The translations under genes and the position numbers were made by a program. A model generated the notes under the pieces. That model made no database searches. It saw only the letters and a program-made list of their open reading frames with translations, and was not told the origin of the DNA. Shown one piece after another: positions 47,501 to 58,830 of a stretch of DNA of 64,000 bases. The stretch lies in assembly GCA_030490835.1 (NCBI GenBank), contig CM059977.1, positions 35,361,676-35,425,675 of the forward strand, written 5' to 3'. Numbering within the stretch: the stretch's first letter is position 1; each line of letters opens with the position of its first letter. This DNA comes from Annona cherimola. Lineage: Eukaryota; Streptophyta; Magnoliopsida; Magnoliales; Annonaceae.

Positions 47501-47841
47501 TGCATAGTGTGCATGAGCAATCACATGGACCTCGTTGGACCAAATCAGGAGGTGTATCCCATAGGCAAGAAGTACCACAGAATGATAGAACTTTGGACCA
47601 GTTTCGGGAAGGAAGGAAATCTGACCGGATAGGAAGGGGCAGGTGGAAACGGAAAGTGAGAGATTTGGATGATGTATCGACATATGGCTTAAATGAGACT
47701 CCCAAGGCGACTAACTACAAAAGAAGGTTGATAAAGGAGCAGGAAGAGATCATTCCCAATCACAAACGTCCAAAGGCGGATGATTCCCATGATGATAAGG
47801 AGGTGGCGGCTGAGGGGGATCCTCAGCCCCACCTCAGTTAA
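47500..47841 (+). pseudogene. C-terminal remnant of LINE ORF1
   Basis: A basic, polar stretch (GRGRWKRKVRDLDD, KRRLIKEQEEI) ending at a TAA (47839-47841). The stop almost touches the ATG of ORF2 at 47843 (TAATATG), an arrangement that suits reinitiation. The nucleic-acid-binding N-terminal part of ORF1 is absent. Confidence 0.65.
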
Positions 47842-47842
47842 T

Positions 47843-50800
47843 ATGTCTCTCTTAGCATGGAATTGCCGTGGGCTTGGGAACCCATGGGCAATTCGCTATC
47901 TCCTTGACCTGGTCAAGAAAAAAGATCCCAAAATGATTTTCCTTTTTGAAACGAAATGGACTGCAAAGGAGATGGAAGGAATTAGACACAAACTCAAGTT
48001 CGACTGTTGCCTAGCAGTGTATCCTACTGAAAGAAGGGGAGGGATAGCGCTACTATGGAACAATGATTTTCTTGTCATAATCAAGAGTTTTTCAAATCAT
48101 CACATTGATGCAGATATACATGGGTGGAGGTTCACAGGGTTATATGGCCATCTCGAAACGCAGCAGAGAGTCCAGACTTGGAATCTTCTGAGTACGTTAA
48201 GCAACTGGGCGGACTCCCCGTGGTTAGTTATGGGCGATTTCAATAAGGTAACAGGGTCAAATGAATATCTGAGCCAAAGGAACCGTTCTCAAATGCAGAT
48301 GGATTTTTTCTGTAATGTTCTAGATAGGTGTAATTTGGCAGATCTTGGCTTTGTGGGACCGACCATGACACGGAGCAATAATCGAAAGGGTACTCAGCAG
48401 GTAGAAGCCAGACTGGATAGAGGAGTGGCAACGTCAAGTTGGATATCACTCTTCCCATATGCGAAAATCTTTCACTTATCTGTAGCCTACTCTGACCATT
48501 GTCCTCTGTTGCTGGTTTTGAACACATTGATTCGCAAAATCAAACCTCCAAGGGAATTCAGATATGAGCTGTTTTGGGCAAGAGACAGGGAGACCCATCA
48601 AATTGTCAATCATGCATGGACCTCGCAGCAGTGTCACGACTTCTCTTCCCCGATTCCCCTGGAAAGGAAGATTAAGTCTTGCAGTATGGAACTCACTAAA
48701 TGGAACCAACTGAGGAGAGGGAATCTAAGGAAAGTCATAGAGAAAAAGCAACGGGAGCTCGCAAAACTTATGGATCAGAACCCCACTGACCATAGAGATG
48801 ATTCCATAAAAAGAATCAAATTCCAAATCAACATTCTACTGGAAGATGAGGAACAGATGTGGAGGCAGACAGCGAAGACCCATTGGTTACACGAAGGGGA
48901 CAGAAACACGGGATTTTTCCACCGTATGGCGTCAAACCGCAGAAGGATTAATGCCATCGATGCCCTAATGGACCACAATGGTCATTGGGTCAGTGATCAA
49001 GATAATTTGCTGGATATGACAGTGGCACATTTTTCATCTCTTTTTTCTTCATCAGATCCAACTAGCTGTGAATGGATGAATTCTACCATTTCCACAAGAA
49101 TTACGGACCAGCAGAGGCAATCACTGATTAGGACCCTTGAATTTGATGAAGTAGCCAAGGCAGTCAAGACGATGAGCCCAACAAAGGCGTCGAGGCCAGA
49201 TGGGATGTCAGCGGGGTTTTTCCAAAAGCATTGGCAAACGGTTGGTCAGGATGTATTTCTGTGGTGCAAGCAATTCATGGAACAATCGGATTTCGAACAA
49301 CAATGCATGCAAGTCGAACAGCTAAACTCCACTACCATCGTCTTGATTCCGAAAATTGTGGGAGCTCAATCTTTGACTCATTTTCGTCCGATAAGTCTAT
49401 GCAATGTTGCTTATAAGATTTTGGCCAAAGTTTGGCTAACAGAATCAAACTATGCCTCCATGATCTTATCAGCGAACATCATAGTGCGTTCATCCCAGGC
49501 CGGCTAATCTCCGATAATATGTTGGTTGCATACGAAGTTATACATTCACTTAAGAGGAGAAGGGAAGGTATGAAACAAGAAATGGCTATCAAACTCGATA
49601 TGTCCAAGGCATATGACAGGGTTGAGTGGAATTTCTTAAAGCAGATCATGGAAGCCATGAACCTCGGACCGGTGTGGATTAGATGGGTTATGTGTTGCAT
49701 TTCAACGGTGAGGTATAGGGTAAATGTAAATGGCTTCAAATCAAGATACTTTAAACCCCAAAGGGGCTTACGGCAAGGTGATCCATTATCTCCTTACCTC
49801 TTCCTCTTATGTGCTGAAGGCCTATCTGCCCTCATTGCAAGTGCGACTAACTGTGGGAGAATCAGTGGAATCAAACTAAACCCTAGGGGTCCACCCATCA
49901 CTCACCTTCTATTTGCAGATGATGCTATCATATTTATCCGAGCGGTGAGGCGGGATGTTCAAAATCTCATGGAAACTCTCCAACAATACGCGGAGGCATC
50001 GGGTCAAGTGGTAAATGTTGATAAGACGGCTGTGTTTTTTAGCTCAAATGTCAGAAGTAATGTGAGAAGTGAACTTATCCATCTGCTTGGAACTATGGGT
50101 CAGGATTTTGATCACTATCTGGGGCTCCCAGCATGGCTTGGTAGGTACAAAAACCGCATGTTCAATGGTCTCAAACAACGCATCTGGAACAAAGTCTAAG
50201 GATGGAAGGGTAGGCTCCTCTCTTGGGGAGGGAAGGAGGTCCTTATCAAAGTAGTCTCCCAAGCCATTCCGACCTATACGATGAACATCTTTCTGCTGCC
50301 AAAAGCCTTTTGTAATGAAATCAACAAGATGCTAAGCAGATTCTGGTGGGGGGAGCAGGAAAATAAAAGAAAAATGTGTTGGGTTGCCTGGAAGGAAATA
50401 TGCACATCTAAGTTATCGGGCGGTATGGGATTTAGGGAGCTACATGCTTTCAATCTTGCTCTTCTTGGCAAGCAAGTCTGACACCTCATTTCGCAAACAA
50501 ATTCGCTCTGCTACAAGGTTCTCAAAGCAAAATACTTCCCATATGGTGACATTTGGAGCTCCAATACAAAACCTTCCGACTCTTGTACCTGAAAGAGTAT
50601 CATGAAGGCAAAGGAGATGATACGGACTGGCTGCAGGTGACATATTGGTAATGGGAAGCGGGTACAATTCTTTAAGGATGCATGGCTTGAGGACCGGTTG
50701 ACCAAAGCGGGACCCCTCCCGTGGGCAATCCCGGACGACGTGACAGTCAATCATTTCATTAATGAAGCAGAGCACTCGTGGAACATGGAGAGGGTAGTGG

Positions 50801-51976
50801 CGGCAGTGGGGGAGGTGGGATGGAGACAAATCAGCCAAATATCCCTAACCCACATGGATGATGAGGATCGGATGTTCTGGATTCATGAACCAAATGAGAA
50901 TTATTCTGTGAAATCTGCCTATAGAATGCTGAATGTGGCAATACCAACCCATCCAACGTGGCAATTTACAAAGCTATTTGGAAGACGAAGCTGCCGAGCA
51001 AAATTATGATATTTGGGTGGAGACTTTTCAAAGATGCCCTACCAACACGGCTTAATTTATTGTTAAGGAGTATTGATGTGGATCCATATTGTCTTTTTTG
51101 TAGATCAGAGACGGAAGATGCTGCTCACGTATTCATGGGATGTCATCACACAAGGGCGACTTTCTTGAAAGCTGTTAGAATTACCTATCCTTGGGAGTCG
51201 ATACAGGATATTTTTTGAAACCTGGTTTCAACAAATAGGCAGGGAAGGCTCGCTTTCTTCATCCTCTACTGTTGGCAGGTGTGGTACTTGGGCAACAAAT
51301 TTAGAGAGGGGGGGTTCAGCCAAATTTTGTCAATATCATTGAGTGGTGCAAGGATTACCTCGAGCAACACACGAGAGAAAAATTTCTTCTTTTGGATGGG
51401 GCGATTGATAGACCCCTGGTAGTCAGATGGTCCAAACCACCAGGCGGCTATCTCAAAATGAATGTTGATGCGAGAAAACATGATGATAATCATGTTTTGG
51501 GTTTTGCTGCTATTATTCGGGATTCAAAGGGAAGGTACATTGGTGCAAAAGGATGGAGACGAAGTGGTACTATGGGACCTCTATGTATGGAGGCGACAGC
51601 TCTCATCTTAGGTCTCAATTGGGCTATTCAACTAAGACTGAGGAATGTCCAGTTTGAAACCGATTCACTTCTCCTTGTCAACTATATCTTGAAGGACGAA
51701 CAGATTCTCTCACCGGCCGGGGTAATCATTGCGGAAATCAAATCCCTTTTATCTTCCTTCCAACATTTCTCTATCCATCATGTGTTAAGACACGGTAACG
51801 CTGTCGCTCATTCCCTAGCTGATTTTGTTTCTATTTCTTTTGTGGGCTGCCAGGAGTGGTGGGGCAATCCCCCTCATATTATTTTGGAAAAACTTTGTAC
51901 AAATAATTTTTTGACAATGAATTGCTTGGACTCTATTATCCCATCCTCCCCTCCAAGTGCAGGGGAGAGGGGATAG
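47843..51976 (+). pseudogene. LINE ORF2: endonuclease, reverse transcriptase, RNase H, broken
   Basis: Starts MSLLAWNCRGLGNP, the usual start of the L1-type endonuclease, with MGDFNK and SDHCPLL downstream. The frame is open to about 49507, then shifts. Reverse transcriptase continues (KLDMSKAYDRVEW, GLRQGDPLSPYLF, catalytic FADDAIIF) to a stop at 50197. It reads on in the same frame through MNIFLLPKAF and FWWGEQENKRK to a TGA at 50479-50481, which probably replaces a Trp codon. After another frameshift near 51000 come zf-RVT (DPYCLFCRSETEDAAHVF) and RNase H (51392-51976; LKMNVDAR, ETDSLLLV, HHVLRHGNAVAHSLADF). Few lesions in over 4 kb suggest a fairly recent loss. Confidence 0.9.
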
Positions 51977-52029
51977 GGCGTGTCCTTTTCATCAAAAAAA
52001 TAATAATAATAAAGAGAGAAAGGAAGGAA

Positions 52030-53290
52030 TATACTGACAGTCCTTGCGCAATAGAACTCTGCTTTTGTAAAGAACCAACCCTCCATAAACCATATAATTG
52101 AAATAATCCAAAGGATGAACTAAATCTGTCAGTTTAAATTTCCCATCTAAAGATTTGTGCGACAATAGTCATAGATTTGCTACAATAAGACGGAATTGTA
52201 GAGTGGATACAGTCAATTGACAAAATTCAATTTCCTTGATAGAGAATCAGTAATGGAGTTTGCACAGCCTTTTTTATAGTCAATTAGTAAATAAAGCCAA
52301 CTAATTTGGACACCCATCTGTTGCTTATGAGACACATTGGGTTGATTTAAAAATATAATGTAAACTATTCTGATCTATCCGAAATTTAAAAGAAGCTCCT
52401 GACAAATATGTCCATTTTTTCAATGTCAAAACCACCACCATTAATTCCCCCACGTAGGTAGACTTCTAGTGATGGTGATCTGCTAATACCCAGCTAAGAA
52501 GGCAATTGGTTTGCTCTACTGCATAAGAATAGCCCCCACACAGATACCAGAGACATCACACTCGACCTCAAAAGCGCGGTTAAAATCTAGCATTCGCAAC
52601 AAAGGAGGCATGGACATCACCTGCTTTAACTCATTAAAAGTTGTTTGAGCCTCGACAAACTGCTGAAATCGATTTTTCTTAAGCAATTGAGTGAGAAATT
52701 TGGCTAAGTACTCATAGTCCTGAATAAGTTTTCAATAGTAACCAATTAACCCTGAGAATCCTAAACTCTTATTAGGAACAAGCCTCTGCATCATGCTAAC
52801 AATCTTTTCTGGATCCGCAACAATTTCCTCAGAGCCAATGATGTAACCTAGGTATTAGACTTGAGTATGGCCAAAGAGGCATTTGAAACGATTGGCAACC
52901 AGGCCGTTGTAAAGTAAACACATTGCAGATGAACTAAATGGGCCTACAAGGAATTGCTATGTACAAGAATATCATCAAAGAAAACCAGAATATATTTCCT
53001 CAAAGCAGCTATAAAAATCTAATTCATTAAGGCTTAGAATGTGGCAGAAGCATTACATTGGCCAAAGCGCATAAACCTGTATTCAAAATGGTCGTGATGG
53101 GTCTTAACTGCAGCTTTTCAATGGCCTTAGAGTGCATTATGATTTGATGATAGCCAAAACTTAGATCTGACTTCGAAGACACGATATACCCGTGAAGCTC
53201 CTCTGATAATTCATCAATGACTAGCATGGGAAACCTATCTTTGATGGTCGCCTAGTTTAGGGATATATCATTATAATTAATGAAAAGAAG
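52030..53290 (-). pseudogene. Ty3/gypsy reverse transcriptase-RNase H fragment
   Basis: Minus-strand order: LSEELHGYIVSSKSDLSFGYH near 53200, a YILVFFDDILVHSNS-like catalytic box near 52960, YLGYIIGSEEIVADPEKIVS-like near 52840, TQLLKKNRFQQFVEAQTTF-like near 52670, then RNase H segments ending at a DYKKGCANSITDSLSRK-like motif near 52250. A weak pre-integrase stretch (EGWFFTKAEFYCARTVS) reaches about 52030. Stops and frameshifts are frequent. Confidence 0.8.
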
Positions 53291-53499
53291 AACCCAACCT
53301 GGAAGTATTCAACTTTAAAAGATCGAAAGAATATAAATTCAATTACATCTAATTTTTGCGGGAAGGTGGCAAAGGGAGACATTTACTGAGCCAAGCAATA
53401 CTTAGTAGGAGAATTTAGGAATGTTATAACTTGCCAAAAATTCCCAGATCATGTGGGAGGGGGAATTAAAGGAGTACTGATGAGAAAGAAGGAATAGAA

Positions 53500-55840
53500 G
53501 AACAAGTAAACTTAGTTCTTGATTTTGATTCATATAAATTTGAAGAAGAGGAAGAAAAAGATGATACTTTCATTGGAAGTAGTGGCAAAGGGATAGCAAC
53601 ATCTGGTGACAACAAAACATTACCATTACCTCTGAAGAAGACAAAACAAAAAGGGCCTATGGACATGTTTTGCACACCTGATCTAAAGAAAGAATGGAGA
53701 GAATGAAGGCACAAAAAAGGACAAACAAACTACTATCAATGATGCATACAAGAAAAAGGTAAGGGAGCCTGTACGCAAGCAGTTTTGAAGATGGATGTAT
53801 GATGCAATCATTCCTTTTACTCCACTTAAATATGATAGTTTTGTTGTGGTTGTGGTTGTGGAAGCAATTGGGCAATTTACCCTTGAGTGAATCCCCTTCC
53901 ACCCATAAAGTAAGAGTCACTTTTTAAATAAGGAGTTTGAGATCACAAAGAACTTGATGAAAAACTACAAAGCAGAATGAACTAGAAATGGGTGCTCTAT
54001 CATGGTAGATGAGTGAAAGGATAAAAGAGAGAGAATGCTAATTAATTTCTTGGTGAATTGCACTAAGGAGATGATGTTTGTAGAATTCATAGATGCCTCA
54101 ACCCATGTAAAGACTGGTTAAAAGATGTTTGAGTTATTAGATAAATTCGTAAAAAAATTAGAGAAAAATGTAGTTCAAGTTGTCACAGATAGTGCATCTA
54201 ACAATGTGATGTCAGGTAAAACATAATTTCTTGTTTAAATTTATTTTTGTGCTATTTTTATAATTATTTTAAAAAAAATTTAAAATATTTTTGAATTAAT
54301 GTGTTTAGAAAGGTTGTTGGAGGCCAAATATTCTCATTTATATTGGATGTCATAGGTTGTCAATACATAGATCTAATATTGGAGGATATTTGGAAGACAA
54401 AAGGATTTCACACCACAATGAAGAATGCAATTGCATCGAGTGATTATATATATAATAATTCAAGTGTATTGAATGATAAAAGATTTTTAGGCCAAAAAAC
54501 GTTGCTTCGACCAACAAAAACAAGATTTACAATTGGTTTTATTGCACTTTCAAGCATTCCCAACCAAAAGAATAATTTGAGGAAAATATTTATTTTAGAA
54601 GAATTGAGGACAAGTTGAGGTGCAAGGGAGCGACAAGGAAAAAAGATTGAACAAATTGTTATGAGTCTTTTTTGGAATCATATTGTGCATTCACTGAAGG
54701 TTGCAAGGTTGCAGGTACTTGTTTAAGTCTTGTGGTTGGTAAATGAGGAGAAGAAACCTCCAATGGGTTATATTTATGAGATAATAGATAGGGCTAAAGC
54801 TGCAATTGTAAAATATTTTCAAGATAATAAAGATAAATATAAAGATATCTTCACTATTATTGATAAGAGGTGGAGTGTTCAACTTCATCACCCATTGCAT
54901 GCAACTAGATAATTTTTGAATCCAGAATACTTTTATTCGATTCTTGATATTGAATAAGATGAGAGGGTGGTGATGGATTTATATACGTATGTTTCAAGAT
55001 TGATACATGATTCAGCTGTTCAATATAGAATTTTAAATGAGTTGACATTATATAAGAAAGCTGATGATCTTTTCCGGATGAGCATGACTACAAGGCACAG
55101 ACCTACTAAAGCACCATGTATTTATATATTTATAGTATATTCGTAAGTTAAATTTTATTTGTTTATTGAGTTATTAAAAAATCACTTCTTAACAAATTAC
55201 ATTTAACAACTAATTAGTAGGGTTGTTATAATGTTTTGAGTCCAAACTTTCAGAAGTTTGCTTAAAAAGTTCTTAGTCTAACTTCTAGCACTTATGGATG
55301 CGAAAGAAATTGGAGCGTTTTTAAAAAAGTAAGTACTAAATAACAAAGTACTTAAAACTTAAATATTAAGCTACTTGTAGCTCTTAATTCTTTTTAGTTT
55401 TTATATATTAATGCAGATACACAATAAAATAAAAAATACATTCGAGCAAGCTCATTAGAATGACTTAGTCTTTATCAAGTATAATACAGCATTATGGCGA
55501 AGATACAAGTCATCTAATGTCATTAATCCAATTACATTGAAAGATATTGATGATAGTAGTGAATGGTTGGTTGAAAATATGGAGGGATATTCAGGATGAC
55601 TATAGTTTTGAAGATTATTTTCTAACATGGGATGATGTGGAAAGAATTGCTGGTATTGAGAAGCTAACTCGTCCTGTTAGATCAACTTCTACATCATGAA
55701 GTTCAAAATTTATTTCATCATTTTCTTTGGTGAATCCAATAGCAATAGAAGATGAAGAATCAAAAGATGAAGATGCTGACAGATACAAATCTAATGATGA
55801 TAGGGGTGATGGGCTACTAGTAGATGACGATTTGTAGTTT
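53500..55840 (+). pseudogene. hAT (Ac-like) transposase, decayed, with a recognisable intron
   Basis: Conserved plant hAT segments run in order but in shifting frames. They include GPMDMFCTPDLKK, a TINDAYKKKVREPVRKQF-like block near 53730, INFLVNCTKEMMFVEFIDAS near 54050, KMFELLDKFVKKLEKNVVQV and VTDSASNNVM. Next come LRPTKTRFTIGFIALSSI, MGYIYEIIDRAKAAI, KDIFTIIDKRWSVQLHHPLH and a C-terminal dimerisation region near 55300-55520. A 93-bp intron (54216-54308, GTAAAA to TTTAG) sits after NVMS. Stops interrupt every part, and no terminal inverted repeats were found. Confidence 0.85.
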
Positions 55841-57079
55841 TTAAACTGTCTTTCGGAATTTTGAGTGTTTGAATTTTGACTTAATGTTGTTACTTTTTAT
55901 GAATGGCGAACTTTGAATTTCTTTTGCATTGTGAATCTAATCACATTCAAAATTATGTTACTATGTTGAAATAAGATTTATGATTGTTGTATGGTAAGTT
56001 TGAATTGTTTTTTTCGTTCTTGATAATTATAGATATGCATTTATTTGACTCTTAGAATGCTAATATTACTTTCTTACTCATTAGTTTCAGGCATTACTAT
56101 TTTTTAAATAAATTTTATGTAAGGTGTATCTTACTTTAGTTAAGCCCGCGCCTTTAATGTGCAACTTGCGCTTCCCACAACTATGCTCTCAACCAACAAG
56201 ACAACATGGACTCATAAGAAAGTACCGGACTCTTAGCCAACAACTGGACCCAACGAAAATAGACAAATATAGTGCCCAATATGAGGCTCAACATTCCATT
56301 TCAAGCGACAGAGATGTTGGTCTGGTAACGGCGATGCTTGGCTCTGTCGTTGCGCTGTGCAGAAAATGTCTCCCTTGAAGTGGAAAAGTCCGAATGCAGC
56401 AGAATCAGCCCTTATTCGTAAAAGCAGAGTCCCTCCATCTTTGTAATTTGCGAGGGCTGCAAACCTTATTGTCTTTGCCGGTCAAACCGGGGTGCCAAAT
56501 TAGTTTTCAACGCCCTAGAAGAGAGCTCTATTAGAAGGGTACAATAAACATGAGCCCTTCAACATGTCAGCTACCGATAGTTAGTATTCACATTGACAGC
56601 TTAACGCGGAAGGAATTTCGAGAAAAATCTGTTAGTATGAGAGAAGTTTTCAACAATTCCATGAATGTATAAGGATTTAATGTTTAAATTAATACGTATA
56701 TTTTGAAATCTCAAAACCAAAAGCATCTCGGGTAGTACGGGATCGTGGGCCTTATTGTATTATTGTAATTAATAATTTATTTATACCTAAAACTTTTCAA
56801 TTTAAAATAATTCACTATCTATGGTTATCCTATTTTTCTAATTATTTCTTCACTTCTTCCTATATAACTATATTATCTTTCGATTATTTTTATATAATTA
56901 CCCATATAGTAAACTTATTTATTTTAATTTTATTCTCCTTACTTCTTGTTATTATCTATGTCATATCACATCAATTTTTCTATTTCAAAAACCTTTATAC
57001 AAAAATATTTTATCTAAAAGTTCTATCACTTCCTAGACACATCCAAAATATGAATTTTTGGCTAGCACGTGATTAGTAT
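55841..57079. other. Spacer with a MITE remnant
   Basis: No gene recognised; the 84-residue open frame at 56124-56378 matches nothing I know. About 56770-57044 is an inverted relative of the MITE at 18723, ending TCCTAGACACATCC. Confidence 0.45.
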
Positions 57080-57204
57080 TGTTGGAAACAATGACTCAAA
57101 ACAAAATTGACCAAAGTGTAAGTTTTGATGATTAACAAGAACTAATTTGAGGTTAAAAAGAATACTAATAAGTTTGCCAAGTGTTTAAGGAAAGCAAAGA
57201 GACC

Positions 57205-57945
57205 AAGTCGATCACCAAGTCGACTCGGACTTCGACTTGGTACGAAGTCGATACCCAAGTCGACTTCTCTAGGGACTTGGAATGGCCACAGGTGGACAGA
57301 TTTGAAAATGGAAGGACTGACAGGTGAAGTCGCAAGTCAAGTCGACTCCACTTGCGACTTGGGTAGTCAAGTCGCAGACGAAGTCGACTTCGGAATCGAC
57401 CTCAAACGACCAAAAGTGTCCAGCGCTGAAATCTGGTTCACGAACATGGCGAAGTCGCAGACGAAGTCGACTCCATGTGCGACTTGGGCGAAGTCGCAGA
57501 CCAAGTCGACTCCAACTTCGACTTCAGACTTGAAGTTTGTATTTCCAAGCTTATCCAAAAGATCAAATTGAGAATAATCAAATCCAAAAAGGATGCAAGG
57601 ACCATTTTCAAGAACAACTCAAGGTTCTCGAAGATCAAAGCAAGGATTCAAGATCAACATCAAATCAAGTCTATCAAGTCAACCACAAGTTCTCAAGCTT
57701 ATTCAAAAGAAAGAAAACCAAGGATGAAAAAGCAGATCAAAAGAAGCTCAAAGCATTTCCAGCAAAAGTCGAGTCAAGTCGCAAGTCAAGTCGACTTCAG
57801 GATCGACTTGAGTCGAAGTCCAAAGCCAAGTCGACCAAAGACTCAGACTTGGAATCTGGAAGAACTGGAGTCGCAGGCCAAGTCGACTCCAGGTGCGACT
57901 TGGAAGCCAAGTCGCAGGCCAAGTCGACTCCATCTTCGACTTGGA
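57205..57945. repeat. AAGTCGAC clusters in the 57-kb LTR
   Basis: Alternating AAGTCGACTCC and GCGACTTGG motifs in two blocks, as in LTR 1. The short open frames across them are by-products of the repeats. Confidence 0.85.
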
Positions 57946-58026
57946 GTATAATGTTCGAATTTTTGAACGTTGGAGTTCATTTATTGCGCGACAACCACTC
58001 CTACAACGTTCCAATCTTTCTCACTC

Positions 58027-58035
58027 TATAAAAAG
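58027..58035 (+). promoter_or_regulatory. Predicted TATA box of the 57-kb LTR
   Basis: TATAAAAAG, in the same relative place as TATAAATAG in LTR 1. Confidence 0.6.
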
Positions 58036-58377
58036 ACATTCAAATGAACGTGAGAAGATACAATATACACTACACTAAGGATCATAGAGAGAAAAGAAGT
58101 GCAAGAAAGACTTTCAAATTCCTTTTCTCCATATTTGAGTGATTCAAAGGAAGAAAGAGCTTCAAACTGCAAGTTGCTTCAACGATCATCATCCAAGCTG
58201 CCTTTGATTTCTTCCTCGAGCTCAATCTGCCTACACAAATCTGTAAAGTGTAGTTTCATTTATTTCATTGTCTTGTTGTATAAATCTTGATTTAGCTTGG
58301 GTAGCTAAGATCAAGTATATGCAAAGTAGGGTGTGATTGGAGTGAGACTCATCACCTACTTGTGCAAGTGATTGTAT

Positions 58378-58530
58378 ATGCCCCCTAGAGCTTTGAATCT
58401 AGAAGAGAGCAAGTGGCTCTAGTTGTATATGCCCCCTAGAGCTTTGAATCTAGAAGAGAGCAAGTGGCTCTAGTTGTTATGCCCCCTAGAGCTTTGAATC
58501 TAGAAGAGAGCGGTGACTCTAAGTGTATTC
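58378..58530 (+). repeat. 50-51-bp direct triplication in the LTR
   Basis: ATGCCCCCTAGAGCTTTGAA followed by TCTAGAAGAGAGC occurs at 58378, 58429 and 58479. The LTRs at 4.7-18.7 kb have one copy. It lies downstream of the TATA box and so within the transcribed R/U5 part. Confidence 0.85.
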
Positions 58531-58784
58531 GTGGAATACATAGTGGAACCCAAGTCACAACGGAGTGTGAGCTTGGAAGAGTGGAGTAGGGAAGGTTTGC
58601 CCGAACCACTATAAATCTTGTGTTCTACTTATTTTTACTGCTTTATCTTATTTGCTCTCCATTCGCTTAAAAAGGGGATTAACCTTTTCAAGGGGTTAAG
58701 ATTTTTAAGTTTACAAAAGAAATTTTAAAGAACCCAATTCACCCCTCCCCTCTTGGGTTAGGCCATCAACTCGGGACCAACAAG

Positions 58785-58796
58785 TGGTATCAGAGC
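58785..58796 (+). other. Primer-binding site (initiator tRNA-Met)
   Basis: TGGTATCAGAGC two bases after the LTR. Confidence 0.9.
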
Positions 58797-58830
58797 AGGT
58801 CTTTGAGTTTATCAAAGAGATCTTATTGAA

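Larger units (their letters stand above)
47500..52011 (+). mobile_element. L1-type LINE, plus strand, largely complete ORF2
   Basis: Begins within ORF1 (5'-truncated near 47490-47500), carries endonuclease, reverse transcriptase, zf-RVT and RNase H, and ends in TTTTCATCAAAAAAA followed by TAA repeats near 52011. It lies between an oppositely oriented LINE and a Ty3/gypsy fragment. Confidence 0.88.
57080..58782 (+). mobile_element. 5' LTR of the SIRE-like element (1703 bp)
   Basis: Starts TGTTGGAAACAATG and ends GGGACCAACA. Contains AAGTCGAC/GCGACTT clusters (about 57205-57530 and 57770-57945), a TATAAAAAG box at 58027 and a 50-51-bp triplication at 58378-58530. Confidence 0.9.
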
